Below, piece after piece: positions 18,287 to 27,244 of a stretch of DNA of 64,000 bases (its first letter is position 1; each line of letters starts with the position of its first letter). Made by a program: the position numbers and the translations under genes. The notes below the pieces were generated by a model. That model was not told where the DNA came from. It did not search any database and was given only the letters and a program-made list of their open reading frames with translations. Origin of the DNA: Anoxybacillus tepidamans PS2 (GTDB taxonomy: Bacteria; Bacillota; Bacilli; Bacillales; Anoxybacillaceae); assembly GCF_000620165.1 (NCBI RefSeq), contig NZ_JHVN01000004.1, positions 1-64,000 on the forward strand, given 5' to 3'.

Positions 18287-19603
18287 TTGAAATGGCCGAT
18301 CCTTCTTGATGAAATTGAAACGATTGATTCGTATAAACGATTCGGTAAAGTAACACGCGTCATCGGTTTAATGATTGAATCAAAAGGCCCTGAAAGCTCC
18401 ATTGGCGATGTTTGTTACATTCACGTCGGCAGCGGAAGAAAAAAACAACGGATTGCTGCTGAAGTCGTCGGATTTCGCGAACAGCATGTGCTTTTAATGC
18501 CATTTTCGACCATCCAGGATATTTCACCAGGATGCATCGTAGAGGCGACAGGAAAGCCTTTCGAAATAAAAGTAGGAATGAATTTAATCGGAAAAGTCCT
18601 CGACTCGCTTGGTCGCCCCCTCGATGGGAGTGTTCTTCCTAAAGGATTGCGGTCAATTTCTATTGAACGAGAACCACCTAATCCTTTATTGAGGCCGCCT
18701 ATTCATGAGCCTGTTGAAGTTGGGATCCGCCTTATCGACAGCTTACTTACAGTTGGAAAAGGACAACGCGTCGGCATATTTGCCGGTTCCGGCGTCGGAA
18801 AAAGCACGTTGCTTGGAATGATTGCCCGCAATACGAATGCTGATCTAAACGTAATCGCCCTCATCGGTGAACGGGGACGAGAAGTTCGCGAGTTTATCGA
18901 ACGCGATCTTGGCCCTGAAGGCCTCGCTCGTTCCATTGTTGTTGTAGCGACATCCGATCAGCCTGCTCTCATGCGCATTAAGGGAGCATACACGGCGACG
19001 GCCATCGCGGAATATTTTCGCGACAAAGGAATGAACGTCATGCTGATGATGGATTCTGTCACTCGTGTAGCGATGGCGCAACGCGAAGTTGGACTAGCTA
19101 TAGGGGAGCCGCCGACAACAAAAGGCTACACCCCTTCCGTGTTTGCGATTTTGCCAAAACTGCTAGAGCGGACAGGAACGAATGAATGCGGTACGATTAC
19201 TGCTTTTTACACTGTTTTAGTCGATGGCGATGATATGAATGAACCGATCGCCGATACGGTTCGCGGTATTTTAGACGGACATTTTGTTCTAGAGCGGAGC
19301 TTGGCAAATAGAGGACAATATCCAGCTATTAATGTGTTAAAAAGCATCAGCCGTGTCATGAATTACATTATTACACCTGAGCATAAAACCGCGGCCGAAC
19401 GGTTCCGCCATCTCCTATCAGTATATATAAATTCGGAGGACCTCATTAATATAGGGGGGTACAAAAGGGGATCTTCTAAAGAAATTGACGAGGCCATTCG
19501 TTACTATCCGAAGCTGCTTTCTTTTCTAAAGCAAGATACTCATGAAAAATTTACGAGGGAAGAAAGCATTGACGCGCTCCTTCATCTCGTACATTCAGGG
19601 TGA
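18287..19603 (+). CDS. fliI: Flagellum-specific export ATPase FliI
   Basis: FliI hydrolyses ATP to help unfold and deliver export substrates. The 438-residue protein resembles F1 beta: Walker A AGSGVGKST (166-174), GERGREVREFIE, Walker B NVMLMMDSVTR and the signature PSVFAILPKLLERTG. The start is TTG at 18287, eight bases after AAGGAGGAA at the end of fliH. It yields MKWPILLDEIETIDSYKRFG, the same length as B. subtilis FliI. Confidence 0.95.
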   Translation: MKWPILLDEIETIDSYKRFGKVTRVIGLMIESKGPESSIGDVCYIHVGSGRKKQRIAAEVVGFREQHVLLMPFSTIQDISPGCIVEATGKPFEIKVGMNLIGKVLDSLGRPLDGSVLPKGLRSISIEREPPNPLLRPPIHEPVEVGIRLIDSLLTVGKGQRVGIFAGSGVGKSTLLGMIARNTNADLNVIALIGERGREVREFIERDLGPEGLARSIVVVATSDQPALMRIKGAYTATAIAEYFRDKGMNVMLMMDSVTRVAMAQREVGLAIGEPPTTKGYTPSVFAILPKLLERTGTNECGTITAFYTVLVDGDDMNEPIADTVRGILDGHFVLERSLANRGQYPAINVLKSISRVMNYIITPEHKTAAERFRHLLSVYINSEDLINIGGYKRGSSKEIDEAIRYYPKLLSFLKQDTHEKFTREESIDALLHLVHSG

Positions 19604-19610
19604 TTAAGAG

Positions 19611-20054
19611 ATGGAACATGCGTTTAAATTCGACAAAATATTAACTATTAGAGAAAAAGAAAAAGATAAGGCTTTTGGAGAATACAAGGAAGCACTCGAG
19701 CGATTCGAAGAGGCAGCTGAAAAGCTATACCGTTTTTTGAAGCAAAAAGAAGATTATGAGGAAACGTACAAACAAAAGTTAAAATCGGGATTATCGATTC
19801 AAGATATTCGCTATTTTCGCCAGTTTGTCATGAATTTGGAGCGAACGATTTCCCACTATCAACAGCTTGTCATCCAGACCCGGGAGCAAATGTTTTTAAA
19901 GCAAACGAAACTAGCGGAACTAAATATTGAAGTAAAAAAATATGAAAAATTGAAAGAAAATCATATGAAAACTGTGCTTGAAACCATTCAAGCAGCAGAG
20001 AACAAACGCATGGATGAAATTTCAATCCAACAATTTGTCAATCGCAGAAATTAG
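19611..20054 (+). CDS. fliJ: Flagellar export chaperone FliJ
   Basis: FliJ is a small coiled-coil protein that works with FliH/FliI, similar to the gamma subunit of F-ATPase. The 147-residue protein is almost entirely charged helix (FDKILTIREKEKDKAFGEYK at the N-terminus, then long Lys/Glu heptads). Sequence alone is weakly diagnostic, but size, composition and position after fliI agree. Confidence 0.9.
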   Translation: MEHAFKFDKILTIREKEKDKAFGEYKEALERFEEAAEKLYRFLKQKEDYEETYKQKLKSGLSIQDIRYFRQFVMNLERTISHYQQLVIQTREQMFLKQTKLAELNIEVKKYEKLKENHMKTVLETIQAAENKRMDEISIQQFVNRRN

Positions 20055-20062
20055 GTGAGACG

Positions 20063-20674
20063 ATGAAAGAACAAGAAATAGAAAAAGAAGGGAAAACAGG
20101 AAAGTTTCAATGGTTCTTGTTTGTCATCCTCATTCCATTGTTGTTTACGATTGCCTTAACGCTCGTCGTAGCGACGATTGCTGGAGTGAATGTGTTTGAC
20201 ATTGCGGCAAAATACGGCTCCAATCTTCCTTTCGTGTCGGAGCTAGTAGGTGGGAAGCCGAAATCCACTGAACAAATCTTAAAGGAAAACATGTTGGAAC
20301 AAAAAGCAACGCTTGAAGAAAAAACAGCGCAAATTAAGAAGCTGGAAACAGAAATGAAAAATAAACAAAACGAAATTGACACGCTAAAACAAGAAATAGA
20401 ACGTTTAAATGCGGAATTAGAAGCTAAACAACAAGAAGCTGCTTCATCCAGCAACCAAAAAATTACTATGCAAGATATCGCTAAGATGTACGGTACGATG
20501 GCGCCGAAAAATGCAGCTGCTATTATTCCTAAAATGTCTGACCAAGAGGCGGTGAATATTCTGGCAGCCGTAGGAAGCGATAAGGCGGCAGCGATTCTTG
20601 AAAAAATGACCCCAGCAGAAGCGGCCAAATATACCGCTCTGTTGTCGAGAGAGGCACAGACATCTAGCAACTAA
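20063..20674 (+). CDS. ylxF: YlxF: MotE-like membrane coiled-coil protein
   Basis: The 203-residue protein has one N-terminal membrane helix (about 12-38), then an extracytoplasmic coiled coil (about 70-125, KNKQNEIDTLKQEIERLNAE). The globular end is DIAKMYGTMAPKNAAAIIPK, then MSDQEAVNILAAVGSDKAAA and ILEKMTPAEAAKY. This MgtE-N-like repeat fold is shared with MotE-type motility proteins. The B. subtilis counterpart is a fla/che operon gene of unclear role. Placement between fliJ and fliK is conserved. Confidence 0.85.
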   Translation: MKEQEIEKEGKTGKFQWFLFVILIPLLFTIALTLVVATIAGVNVFDIAAKYGSNLPFVSELVGGKPKSTEQILKENMLEQKATLEEKTAQIKKLETEMKNKQNEIDTLKQEIERLNAELEAKQQEAASSSNQKITMQDIAKMYGTMAPKNAAAIIPKMSDQEAVNILAAVGSDKAAAILEKMTPAEAAKYTALLSREAQTSSN

Positions 20675-20688
20675 AAGGGGGGAGAGTC

Positions 20689-21942
20689 ATGAAGATTGCC
20701 GTTTATGATCCAAAGGTTTTTAAAAATGGCTTCGCGTCCACTGCCCAAAAACAAGGATCGATAGTGAAGCAGCCACAGGAAGGCAAGAGCGTATTTCAAC
20801 AGTTGCTGCAAACGGAGCAAATGCAGGCTAGTAATACGGAAGGAGAGTCTATGTTATTGCCTCCTATAGGAGAAGCGATCGCTCCATCCGCAAGCGGCAC
20901 CGACCATGATGATATGACAATGGCATGGTTGGAAGCATTTTTCCCGTTGCTTTCGCCTGATATGCAACAAATGCTTCAAGAACAATTGGGGGGCGATTCA
21001 ACTGCTTTCCCATCGATCGATCCACAAGATGCTTCAACAATAAAACAATTAGCGGCAGAATGGATTATTGCGATGCAGCAAAAAGCAACAGAGTCAACGG
21101 AAAACATGCAACCAGTTGAACAGCTTGCATCGTGGCAACAAAATATTGACAGCGCTGTTGATATGCCGAACATCGAGCAAATTTTAGCCATTTTAAAAAG
21201 GCAACGGGTGCAACAGGCGAACGTCGGTTTTTCCGCATCCGCTAAACAAGACGAGCTGGCGCGTATGAGTAATGTTAGCCAGATCAGTAAGCATTCCAAT
21301 CCGACACCTTTTGCGCAGTCTTTGCCGTTTCAACTTTATAAATTGCCAATCGATTCGAAGCTCTCTTCGCTAACGCAAACAGCGGAGCAGGCGAAGCAAA
21401 AACAAGACTATGCAGAAGTGATGAATCCATCTTTGATGAACGCGCTTCATCTAACAGCGGCATCCCAGCAAAAAGCACCGGTGATTTCTTTGGAGGAGGG
21501 CCAAACAGCGAGAAATGTGAACGAACAGTTCGTTCACCAATTCAGCGATATTATAAGAACAAGCAAGTTCACAAAACTTGGGAATGGGCAATCGCAACTG
21601 GTGATTCGGTTGCATCCTGAGCACCTCGGTACACTGACTGTAAAGTTGGTTCAGGAAAGAGGGGAAATGATGGCGAAAATCATCGCCTCGAGCGCTTCTG
21701 CCAAGGAGTTGGTCGAAGCAAACATTCAACAAATTTCTCATATCATACCGGCGCAACATATTACAGTCGAGCAATTTGACATACTTAACCATGAGGCGAT
21801 GCCTCGTTATGACCAGACGTTTGGCGACCAAGAGAGAAATCGTGGAGGACAGCAGCAAGAACAACGACAACCGCTTAAGCAAGAAAAAGAGCTGCATTTT
21901 CAGGATGCCTTAACAAATGAATTGTTGAATATCGAAGCATAG
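20689..21942 (+). CDS. fliK: Flagellar hook-length control protein FliK
   Basis: FliK measures the hook and switches FlhB from hook to filament export. The 417-residue protein has a Gln/Ala/Ser-rich, poorly conserved N-terminal ruler region. Its C-terminal switch domain (about 295-375) includes [39 protein letters not shown] and [12 protein letters not shown]. The Gln/Arg-rich tail follows as usual. It compares with the C-terminal region of YlqG at 1214-2803. Confidence 0.92.
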   Translation: MKIAVYDPKVFKNGFASTAQKQGSIVKQPQEGKSVFQQLLQTEQMQASNTEGESMLLPPIGEAIAPSASGTDHDDMTMAWLEAFFPLLSPDMQQMLQEQLGGDSTAFPSIDPQDASTIKQLAAEWIIAMQQKATESTENMQPVEQLASWQQNIDSAVDMPNIEQILAILKRQRVQQANVGFSASAKQDELARMSNVSQISKHSNPTPFAQSLPFQLYKLPIDSKLSSLTQTAEQAKQKQDYAEVMNPSLMNALHLTAASQQKAPVISLEEGQTARNVNEQFVHQFSDIIRTSKFTKLGNGQSQLVIRLHPEHLGTLTVKLVQERGEMMAKIIASSASAKELVEANIQQISHIIPAQHITVEQFDILNHEAMPRYDQTFGDQERNRGGQQQEQRQPLKQEKELHFQDALTNELLNIEA

Positions 21943-21956
21943 GGGAGTGTTCCAAT

Positions 21957-22409
21957 ATGGCAAACACCATTGATTCGAGCCTGTTGCTAAGTAATTATAA
22001 GCCGCCAGAGCGACAAACGGGGAACAATATCCTCGGAAAAGACGACTTTTTAAAAATTTTGCTTGTTCAACTGCAAAATCAAGACCCGTTAAATCCTTTA
22101 GAAGATAAGGAATTTATCGCACAAATGGCGAGCTTTTCTACGCTTGAACAAATGACTAACATGACAACGGAAATGCAAAAATTCATTAATATGCAAAATG
22201 AAAATGCGATTTTGCGCTACAGCGAAATGATTGGCAAGAAAGTGTATTGGACGGAAACGACCGGGAATGGAGACGATACAACAGAAACGACAGTAGGAGC
22301 CATTGTCAAATCCGTCTCGCAAAAAAATAATGAAATCTTTTTGGAACTCGATAACGGCAAAGAGATTTCGAGCAAACAAATCGTGAAAGTGGAAGCACCA
22401 CAACAATAA
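21957..22409 (+). CDS. flgD: Flagellar hook assembly scaffold FlgD
   Basis: FlgD caps the growing hook. The 150-residue protein has the conserved N-terminal [20 protein letters not shown], followed by [20 protein letters not shown] at about residues 46-65. The C-terminal part is short ([20 protein letters not shown], a small beta domain), as in Bacillus FlgD. It sits directly before the hook gene. Confidence 0.93.
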   Translation: MANTIDSSLLLSNYKPPERQTGNNILGKDDFLKILLVQLQNQDPLNPLEDKEFIAQMASFSTLEQMTNMTTEMQKFINMQNENAILRYSEMIGKKVYWTETTGNGDDTTETTVGAIVKSVSQKNNEIFLELDNGKEISSKQIVKVEAPQQ

Positions 22410-22430
22410 AAAAGCAAGGGAGAGAGATTT

Positions 22431-23234
22431 ATGCTTCGGTCTATGTACTCTGGAATTAGCGGAATGAAAAACTTTCAGGTGAAATTAGATGTAATCGGAA
22501 ATAACATCGCGAACGTGAACACGTATGGGTTTAAAAAGAGCCGCACTATTTTCAAGGATTTAGTAAGCCAACAAATCGCCGGTGCGAGCGCTCCTACCGC
22601 AACACGTGGCGGTGTGAATCCAAAACAAGTCGGATTAGGGGCGCAGCTTGCGGCCATTGATACTGTTCAGACGCAAGGAAGCTTGCAAACAACAGGCCGC
22701 ACTCTTGATTTAGCGATTTCTGGCGATGGATATTTTGTATTAGGGGATGCGTCGGGAAACAACCATCTATATACAAGAGCAGGAAATTTTTATCTTGATC
22801 AACAGGGGTATATTGTAAATGCGGATGGGCGTTATTTACTAGGAAGCGGTAATAGCAGAATTCAAATTCCGACGAATGCTCAAAGCTTTAGCATTGGCGC
22901 AAATGGTGTAGTAAATTATGTGGATTCTACCGGAACTTTGCAAACAGCAACGGGTTCACCAATTCAATTGGCGAAATTTGCAAATAACGACGGTCTTGAA
23001 AAAGCAGGGGAAAATCTTTTCAGATCAACATCTAACTCCGGTACAGAGACATTGACTACTCCAGGATCAGGCGGAGCAGGAACGCTTGTCCCTGGTACGC
23101 TCGAAATGTCCAACGTCGATCTTTCTGAAGAATTTACCGAAATGATCGTCGCGCAGCGCGGTTTCCAAGCGAATACGCGCATTATTACAACGTCGGATGA
23201 AATCTTACAAGAGCTTGTCAACTTGAAGAAATAA
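22431..23234 (+). CDS. flgE: Flagellar hook protein FlgE (older name FlgG)
   Basis: FlgE subunits build the hook. The 267-residue protein starts MLRSMYSGISGMKNFQVKLD, has VIGNNIANVNTYGFKKSR and QGSLQTTGRTLDLAISGDGY, and closes with MSNVDLSEEFTEMIVAQRGF and TSDEILQELVNLKK. Bacillus hook proteins are short like this and were first named FlgG. An authentic rod FlgG would normally lie elsewhere. The position after flgD supports hook identity. Confidence 0.9.
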   Translation: MLRSMYSGISGMKNFQVKLDVIGNNIANVNTYGFKKSRTIFKDLVSQQIAGASAPTATRGGVNPKQVGLGAQLAAIDTVQTQGSLQTTGRTLDLAISGDGYFVLGDASGNNHLYTRAGNFYLDQQGYIVNADGRYLLGSGNSRIQIPTNAQSFSIGANGVVNYVDSTGTLQTATGSPIQLAKFANNDGLEKAGENLFRSTSNSGTETLTTPGSGGAGTLVPGTLEMSNVDLSEEFTEMIVAQRGFQANTRIITTSDEILQELVNLKK

Positions 23235-23235
23235 T

Positions 23236-23280
23236 AAAGGAGGGAGGGCACTAGACTCCGTCTAGTGCCTTTAAGTACAT
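23236..23280 (+). promoter_or_regulatory. Hairpin between Shine-Dalgarno and start codon of swrD
   Basis: An excellent ribosome binding site AAAGGAGGGAGGG starts at 23236-23237, but the swrD ATG is at 23281. Between them GGCACTAGA (23247-23255) pairs perfectly with TCTAGTGCC (23261-23269) around CTCCG. Folding removes 23 bases and would bring the site to about 13 bases from the ATG. No other Shine-Dalgarno sequence lies near the ATG. The hairpin is followed by only three T residues, so full termination is unlikely. Confidence 0.65.
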
Positions 23281-23502
23281 ATGATCACATTGACGCGTTT
23301 AAATGGAAAGTCATTTGCATTAAATGCGATATACATAGAGCAAATTGAAGCTTTTCCAGACACGACGATTACGCTGACAAATGGAAAGAAAATCGTTGTG
23401 CGTGAATCTGTAAAGGATGTGATGCAACTTGTGAAAGAATTTTATCAACAAATTTCGATTATAGGACTTCCCCGGGATATGGAGGGATTAGACAATGAGT
23501 AA
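23281..23502 (+). CDS. swrD: FlbD-family motility protein SwrD
   Basis: SwrD in B. subtilis raises flagellar motor power and is needed for swarming. The 73-residue protein matches the FlbD family: MITLTRLNGKSFALNAIYIE, then EAFPDTTITLTNGKKIVVRE. It has no membrane helix. The next upstream in-frame codon triplets include a stop at 23272, so the ATG at 23281 is the first usable start. It overlaps fliL by 8 bases. Its ribosome binding site is unusually placed (see the 23236-23280 entry). Confidence 0.9.
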   Translation: MITLTRLNGKSFALNAIYIEQIEAFPDTTITLTNGKKIVVRESVKDVMQLVKEFYQQISIIGLPRDMEGLDNE

Positions 23503-23917
23503 GTTATGGAAGGTAACGCTAGCTATATTAATTACGATTACGCTGATTGCGGCGGTAGCATTAGTTGTCGTTCTCAAGTTTACAGGAAATGAGGAAAAGA
23601 AGGGGCCAACGGCAGAAGAAATTGTAGCAAGCTCTGTCGATGTTCCGGAAATCACAACGAATTTAGCAGATGGCAGTTTTATTAAAATCTCTTTTAAAAT
23701 TCAAATGAATAATGAGGATGCAAAAGCAGAGGCCGAACAGCGTGATTTCCAGATTAAAGATATTATTATTGAGCAGTTGTCACAAATGAAGCCAGCTGAT
23801 TTTAATGGAGAGCAGGGGAAGACGAATCTGAAAGCGCGTTTGAAAGAAAAAATCAATCAAGTGATGCAAGAAGGGAAAGTGGATCAAGTTTACATTACTT
23901 CCTTCATCCTCCAATAA
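23495..23917 (+). CDS. fliL: Flagellar basal body-associated protein FliL
   Basis: FliL supports stator function next to the basal body. The 140-residue protein has an N-terminal membrane helix (about 7-29) and an outside domain with EITTNLADGSFIKISFKIQM, ending KVDQVYITSFILQ as in the family. The ATG follows GGAGGG within the end of swrD, with which it overlaps. Confidence 0.93.
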   Translation: MSKLWKVTLAILITITLIAAVALVVVLKFTGNEEKKGPTAEEIVASSVDVPEITTNLADGSFIKISFKIQMNNEDAKAEAEQRDFQIKDIIIEQLSQMKPADFNGEQGKTNLKARLKEKINQVMQEGKVDQVYITSFILQ

Positions 23918-23935
23918 CGATTTAGGGAGGTGAGA

Positions 23936-24940
23936 ATGGTGTCTGGCGAAGTATTATCACAAAGTGAAATCGACGCGTTGCTAGCAGCGTTGTCAACTGG
24001 AGAAATGAATGCGGAGGAGCTGAAAAAGGAAGAGGAAGACAAAAGAGTAAAAGTATATGATTTTAAGCGAGCGCTTCGTTTTTCGAAAGATCAAATCCGC
24101 AGCCTTACGCGAATTCATGAAAATTTTGCAAGGTTGTTAACGACATTTTTCTCAGCTCAACTGCGGACGTATGTACAAATTTCGGTAGCATCAGCGGATC
24201 AAATTCCTTATGAAGAATTTATTCGTTCGATTCCAAAAATGACGATTTTAAACGTGTTCGAAGTGCCACCACTAGACGGACATATTCTTATGGAGGTAAA
24301 TCCGAACGTTGCTTATGCGATGCTTGATCGAGTGATGGGAGGAAGGGGCACCAGTATTAACAAAGTCGATAATTTAACAGAAATTGAAACGCGGATTATG
24401 TCTAATTTGTTTGAAAAGGCATTTACCAATTTGCGGGATGCGTGGGAATCGGTTATAGACATTGATCCGTTACTAGCAGAATTTGAAGTAAACCCGCAAT
24501 TTTTGCAAATGGTGTCTCCGAATGAAACGGTTGTTGTCATTTCATTAAATACACAAATTGCGGAAACAAGCGGAATGATTAATATTTGTATTCCTCATGT
24601 TGTGCTTGAGCCGATTATGCCGCGTCTTTCAGTGCATTACTGGATGCAAACGCAAAAAAAAGAAAGGGTGCCGCAAGAGGTTAAGGCTCTTGAGAAAAGG
24701 ATTAAAGTTGCCCAAATCCCGGTCATTGCTGAGCTTGGTACAGCAACGATCACGATTCAAGAATTTTTACAGCTCGATGTAGGAGATGTGATTCAATTAG
24801 ATCAAACGATTCAGCAACCGCTAACTATTAAAGTTGGTGATATTCCAAAATTTATCGGTCAGCCAGGCAAGGTAAGCAAAAAATTGGCGGTGCAAGTGTT
24901 AGACACGCTGAAAGGGGGAGAAGACAACAATGATGAGTGA
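23936..24940 (+). CDS. fliM: Flagellar motor switch protein FliM
   Basis: FliM is the C-ring subunit that receives the chemotaxis signal. The conserved N-terminal EVLSQSEIDALL peptide binds CheY-P. The middle domain begins YDFKRALRFSKDQIRSLTRI, and the C-terminal SpoA domain includes PVIAELGTATITIQEFLQLD. The ATG at 23936 gives MVSGEV; the GTG at 23939, better spaced from AGGGAGG and giving MSGEV as in B. subtilis, is equally possible. Size is 334 residues. Confidence 0.95.
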   Translation: MVSGEVLSQSEIDALLAALSTGEMNAEELKKEEEDKRVKVYDFKRALRFSKDQIRSLTRIHENFARLLTTFFSAQLRTYVQISVASADQIPYEEFIRSIPKMTILNVFEVPPLDGHILMEVNPNVAYAMLDRVMGGRGTSINKVDNLTEIETRIMSNLFEKAFTNLRDAWESVIDIDPLLAEFEVNPQFLQMVSPNETVVVISLNTQIAETSGMINICIPHVVLEPIMPRLSVHYWMQTQKKERVPQEVKALEKRIKVAQIPVIAELGTATITIQEFLQLDVGDVIQLDQTIQQPLTIKVGDIPKFIGQPGKVSKKLAVQVLDTLKGGEDNNDE

Positions 24941-26168
24941 TGAGATGCTATCCCAAGATGAAATCGATGCATTGTTGCGTGGAGCTGGTGGTTTAGACGA
25001 TACGCCGTCTGTCGATGATGTGTTATCAACGATTGAGCAAGATGCGTTAGGAGAAATCGGGAATATTTCGTTTGGAAGTTCGGCGACTGCACTTTCCATG
25101 TTGTTAAATCAGAAAGTTGAAATTACGACGCCGAGCGTTTCAGTTATTCGCCGGGGAGACGTATCGGATGAGTTCCCGCATCCTTATGTAGCGATTCAAG
25201 TAAATTACACAGACGGATTTTTAGGGACGAATTTACTAGTTATTAAACAGTCTGATGCAGCAATTATTGCTGATTTAATGTTAGGCGGAGATGGACTAAA
25301 TCCAGCAGATTTATTAGGAGAAATTCAGCTGAGCGCTGTGCAGGAAGCGATGAATCAAATGATGGGCTCAGCGGCGACATCGATGTCTACCATTTTTGGC
25401 AAGAAAGTAGATATTTCTCCGCCAAACCTTCATTTGCTCGACGTAAAAGAAGGAGAAGGAATTGAATATTTACCGCATGCAGATATACTTGTAAAAGTGT
25501 CATTCCGTTTAAGAATCGGAACGTTGATTGACTCAAACATTATGCAGTTATTGCCGGTTGATTTCGCAAAAGAGTTGGTGGAAAATTTATTGCAAATGTC
25601 TAACCCGAGCGCGCAACCATCCGCTAAAGCGGATATAGAAAACAAAGAGAAGCATAGCGGCATTCCGGTTGCTTCTACTCCAAGCTCTCAAGCGGCGACG
25701 GTCGAATCGTCAAACAATGCGGCTTATTCCTACGGGAATTCAGTTTCTGAACAGCGAGCTTATCAAAACGCTCAGCATCCTTATGTACCTCAACAGCCAG
25801 CGCATGCACCAAACCATTTTGGCGCGCATGCTGCAGCCATAGGACAACATCACGTGCAGCCGGTTGATTTTGTGAGCTTTGAGCCTGCTCCTTTAACAGA
25901 GGCGGAACCAAGGAATTTAAATATGCTTCTTGATATCCCGCTGCAAGTGACGGTCGAACTTGGGAGAACAAAGCGGTCTGTGCAAGATATTTTGAACCTT
26001 TCTTCTGGATCGATTATCGAGCTTGATAAGTTGGCAGGTGAGCCGGTAGATATATTAGTCAACAATAAATTAATTGCCAAAGGCGAAGTTGTGGTAATCG
26101 ATGAGAATTTTGGTGTGCGGGTGACAGACATTATTAGCCAAAGCGATCGTTTAAAAAACTTAAAATAA
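24930..26168 (+). CDS. fliY: Flagellar motor switch phosphatase FliY
   Basis: FliY combines a CheC-like CheY-P phosphatase with a FliN-type C-ring domain. The 412-residue protein starts with a CheY-P-binding peptide (EMLSQDEIDALL). Two phosphatase half-sites follow (LGEIGNISFGSSATAL near 34-49, and LSAVQEAMNQMMGSAATSMS). A long Pro/Gln/His-rich linker spans about 230-310, and the SpoA domain (DIPLQVTVELGRTKRSVQDI) is C-terminal. It is longer than the B. subtilis protein mainly through the linker. It overlaps fliM by 11 bases. Confidence 0.95.
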   Translation: MMSDEMLSQDEIDALLRGAGGLDDTPSVDDVLSTIEQDALGEIGNISFGSSATALSMLLNQKVEITTPSVSVIRRGDVSDEFPHPYVAIQVNYTDGFLGTNLLVIKQSDAAIIADLMLGGDGLNPADLLGEIQLSAVQEAMNQMMGSAATSMSTIFGKKVDISPPNLHLLDVKEGEGIEYLPHADILVKVSFRLRIGTLIDSNIMQLLPVDFAKELVENLLQMSNPSAQPSAKADIENKEKHSGIPVASTPSSQAATVESSNNAAYSYGNSVSEQRAYQNAQHPYVPQQPAHAPNHFGAHAAAIGQHHVQPVDFVSFEPAPLTEAEPRNLNMLLDIPLQVTVELGRTKRSVQDILNLSSGSIIELDKLAGEPVDILVNNKLIAKGEVVVIDENFGVRVTDIISQSDRLKNLK

Positions 26169-26187
26169 TATAAGGAGGATTTTGCAA

Positions 26188-26547
26188 ATGGCAAGAATAT
26201 TGGTTGTAGACGATGCAGCGTTTATGAGAATGATGATTAAAGACATTTTAACGAAAAATGGTCATGAAGTTGTCGCAGAGGCAGCAGATGGTCTTCAGGC
26301 GGTAGAAAAATATAAGGAATTGAATCCAGATTTAGTAACAATGGACATTACAATGCCGGAAATGGATGGAATTACAGCATTGAAAGAAATTAAAAAATTG
26401 GATAGCAACGCAAAAGTGATTATGTGCTCAGCGATGGGGCAGCAGGCAATGGTCATTGATGCGATCCAAGCAGGCGCAAAAGACTTTGTCGTTAAGCCGT
26501 TCCAAGCGGATCGCGTCATTGAGGCGATTAACAAAACACTTGGCTAA
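26188..26547 (+). CDS. cheY: Chemotaxis response regulator CheY
   Basis: CheY is phosphorylated by CheA and binds the switch. In Bacillus, CheY-P favours smooth swimming. The 119-residue receiver domain has D8/D9, phosphoacceptor D53 (TMDITMPEMDG), S81 and K103 (VKPFQADR). The start is ATG at 26188 after AAGGAGGATTTT; the TTG at 26182 is less likely. All catalytic residues are present. Confidence 0.97.
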   Translation: MARILVVDDAAFMRMMIKDILTKNGHEVVAEAADGLQAVEKYKELNPDLVTMDITMPEMDGITALKEIKKLDSNAKVIMCSAMGQQAMVIDAIQAGAKDFVVKPFQADRVIEAINKTLG

Positions 26548-26566
26548 TATAAGAGGTGGAACCAAT

Positions 26567-27244
26567 TTGTTTCGATTTCGCATCATTCCGTTATTCGTCT
26601 GTTTCATTGTGCTGATTGCTTCGCAGACAGGGCTGCCTGTTTTTGCGGAGCAATCCCCCACGGTGAAGCAATGTTTCGAGAATCCAGAAACATGTCAAGG
26701 CCAAGCGCCAGCTGGTCAAACAAATACAAATAAAGAAGCGCCGGCGCAGATGGCTTCCACTTTTACACTTTGGGATGTCGTTAAGCTCATTTTCGCTACT
26801 CTATTTGTTGTGTTGCTCATTTATGGACTATTAAGGCTTTTAAATCAACGTGGCCGTTTTCTATCCGGCAAGCGCGGGATGATTGAACATCTTGGTGGCG
26901 CAAGTGTCGGTACTAATCGTTCTGTACAGCTTGTGAAAATAGGGAAACGCGTATTAGTAGTCGGTGTCGGGGAATCGGTTCAGCTATTGCGCGAGATTGA
27001 TGATGAGGAAGAAATCAAAGAGCTGTTGCTAGCGCACAACCAATCATTGCAACAAATGCTAGAACCAAATGAGTGGATTTCCAAATGGCTCAATCGCTTA
27101 GCCAAGAAGCAGGAAGTTAAAGAAGTTAAAAACGAAGCAACGCCGTTTCGTGAGCTGTTTGCAAAGCAAATGCAGGAGCTTTCGCAAGAGCGTCAAAAGT
27201 TGTTGAAGCAGATTGAACAGAAGGGAACAACGTCCGATGAATGA
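26567..27244 (+). CDS. fliO: Flagellar export protein FliO (FliZ of Bacillus)
   Basis: FliO assists assembly of the FliP export gate. The TTG at 26567, seven bases after AAGAGGTGG, gives a 225-residue protein. It starts with a hydrophobic export signal (residues about 5-25, ending VFAEQ), then an extracytoplasmic segment with two Cys (CFENPETC), a membrane helix (about 70-92) and the FliO domain with GGASVGTNRSVQLVKIGKR. It ends in a Gln/Lys-rich coil and overlaps fliP. Confidence 0.88.
   Translation: MFRFRIIPLFVCFIVLIASQTGLPVFAEQSPTVKQCFENPETCQGQAPAGQTNTNKEAPAQMASTFTLWDVVKLIFATLFVVLLIYGLLRLLNQRGRFLSGKRGMIEHLGGASVGTNRSVQLVKIGKRVLVVGVGESVQLLREIDDEEEIKELLLAHNQSLQQMLEPNEWISKWLNRLAKKQEVKEVKNEATPFRELFAKQMQELSQERQKLLKQIEQKGTTSDE

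Noticed and set aside
20107-20670. 187-codon open frame on the minus strand
   Set aside because: It is a shadow of ylxF; the + strand protein has a clear family pattern, membrane helix and ribosome binding site.
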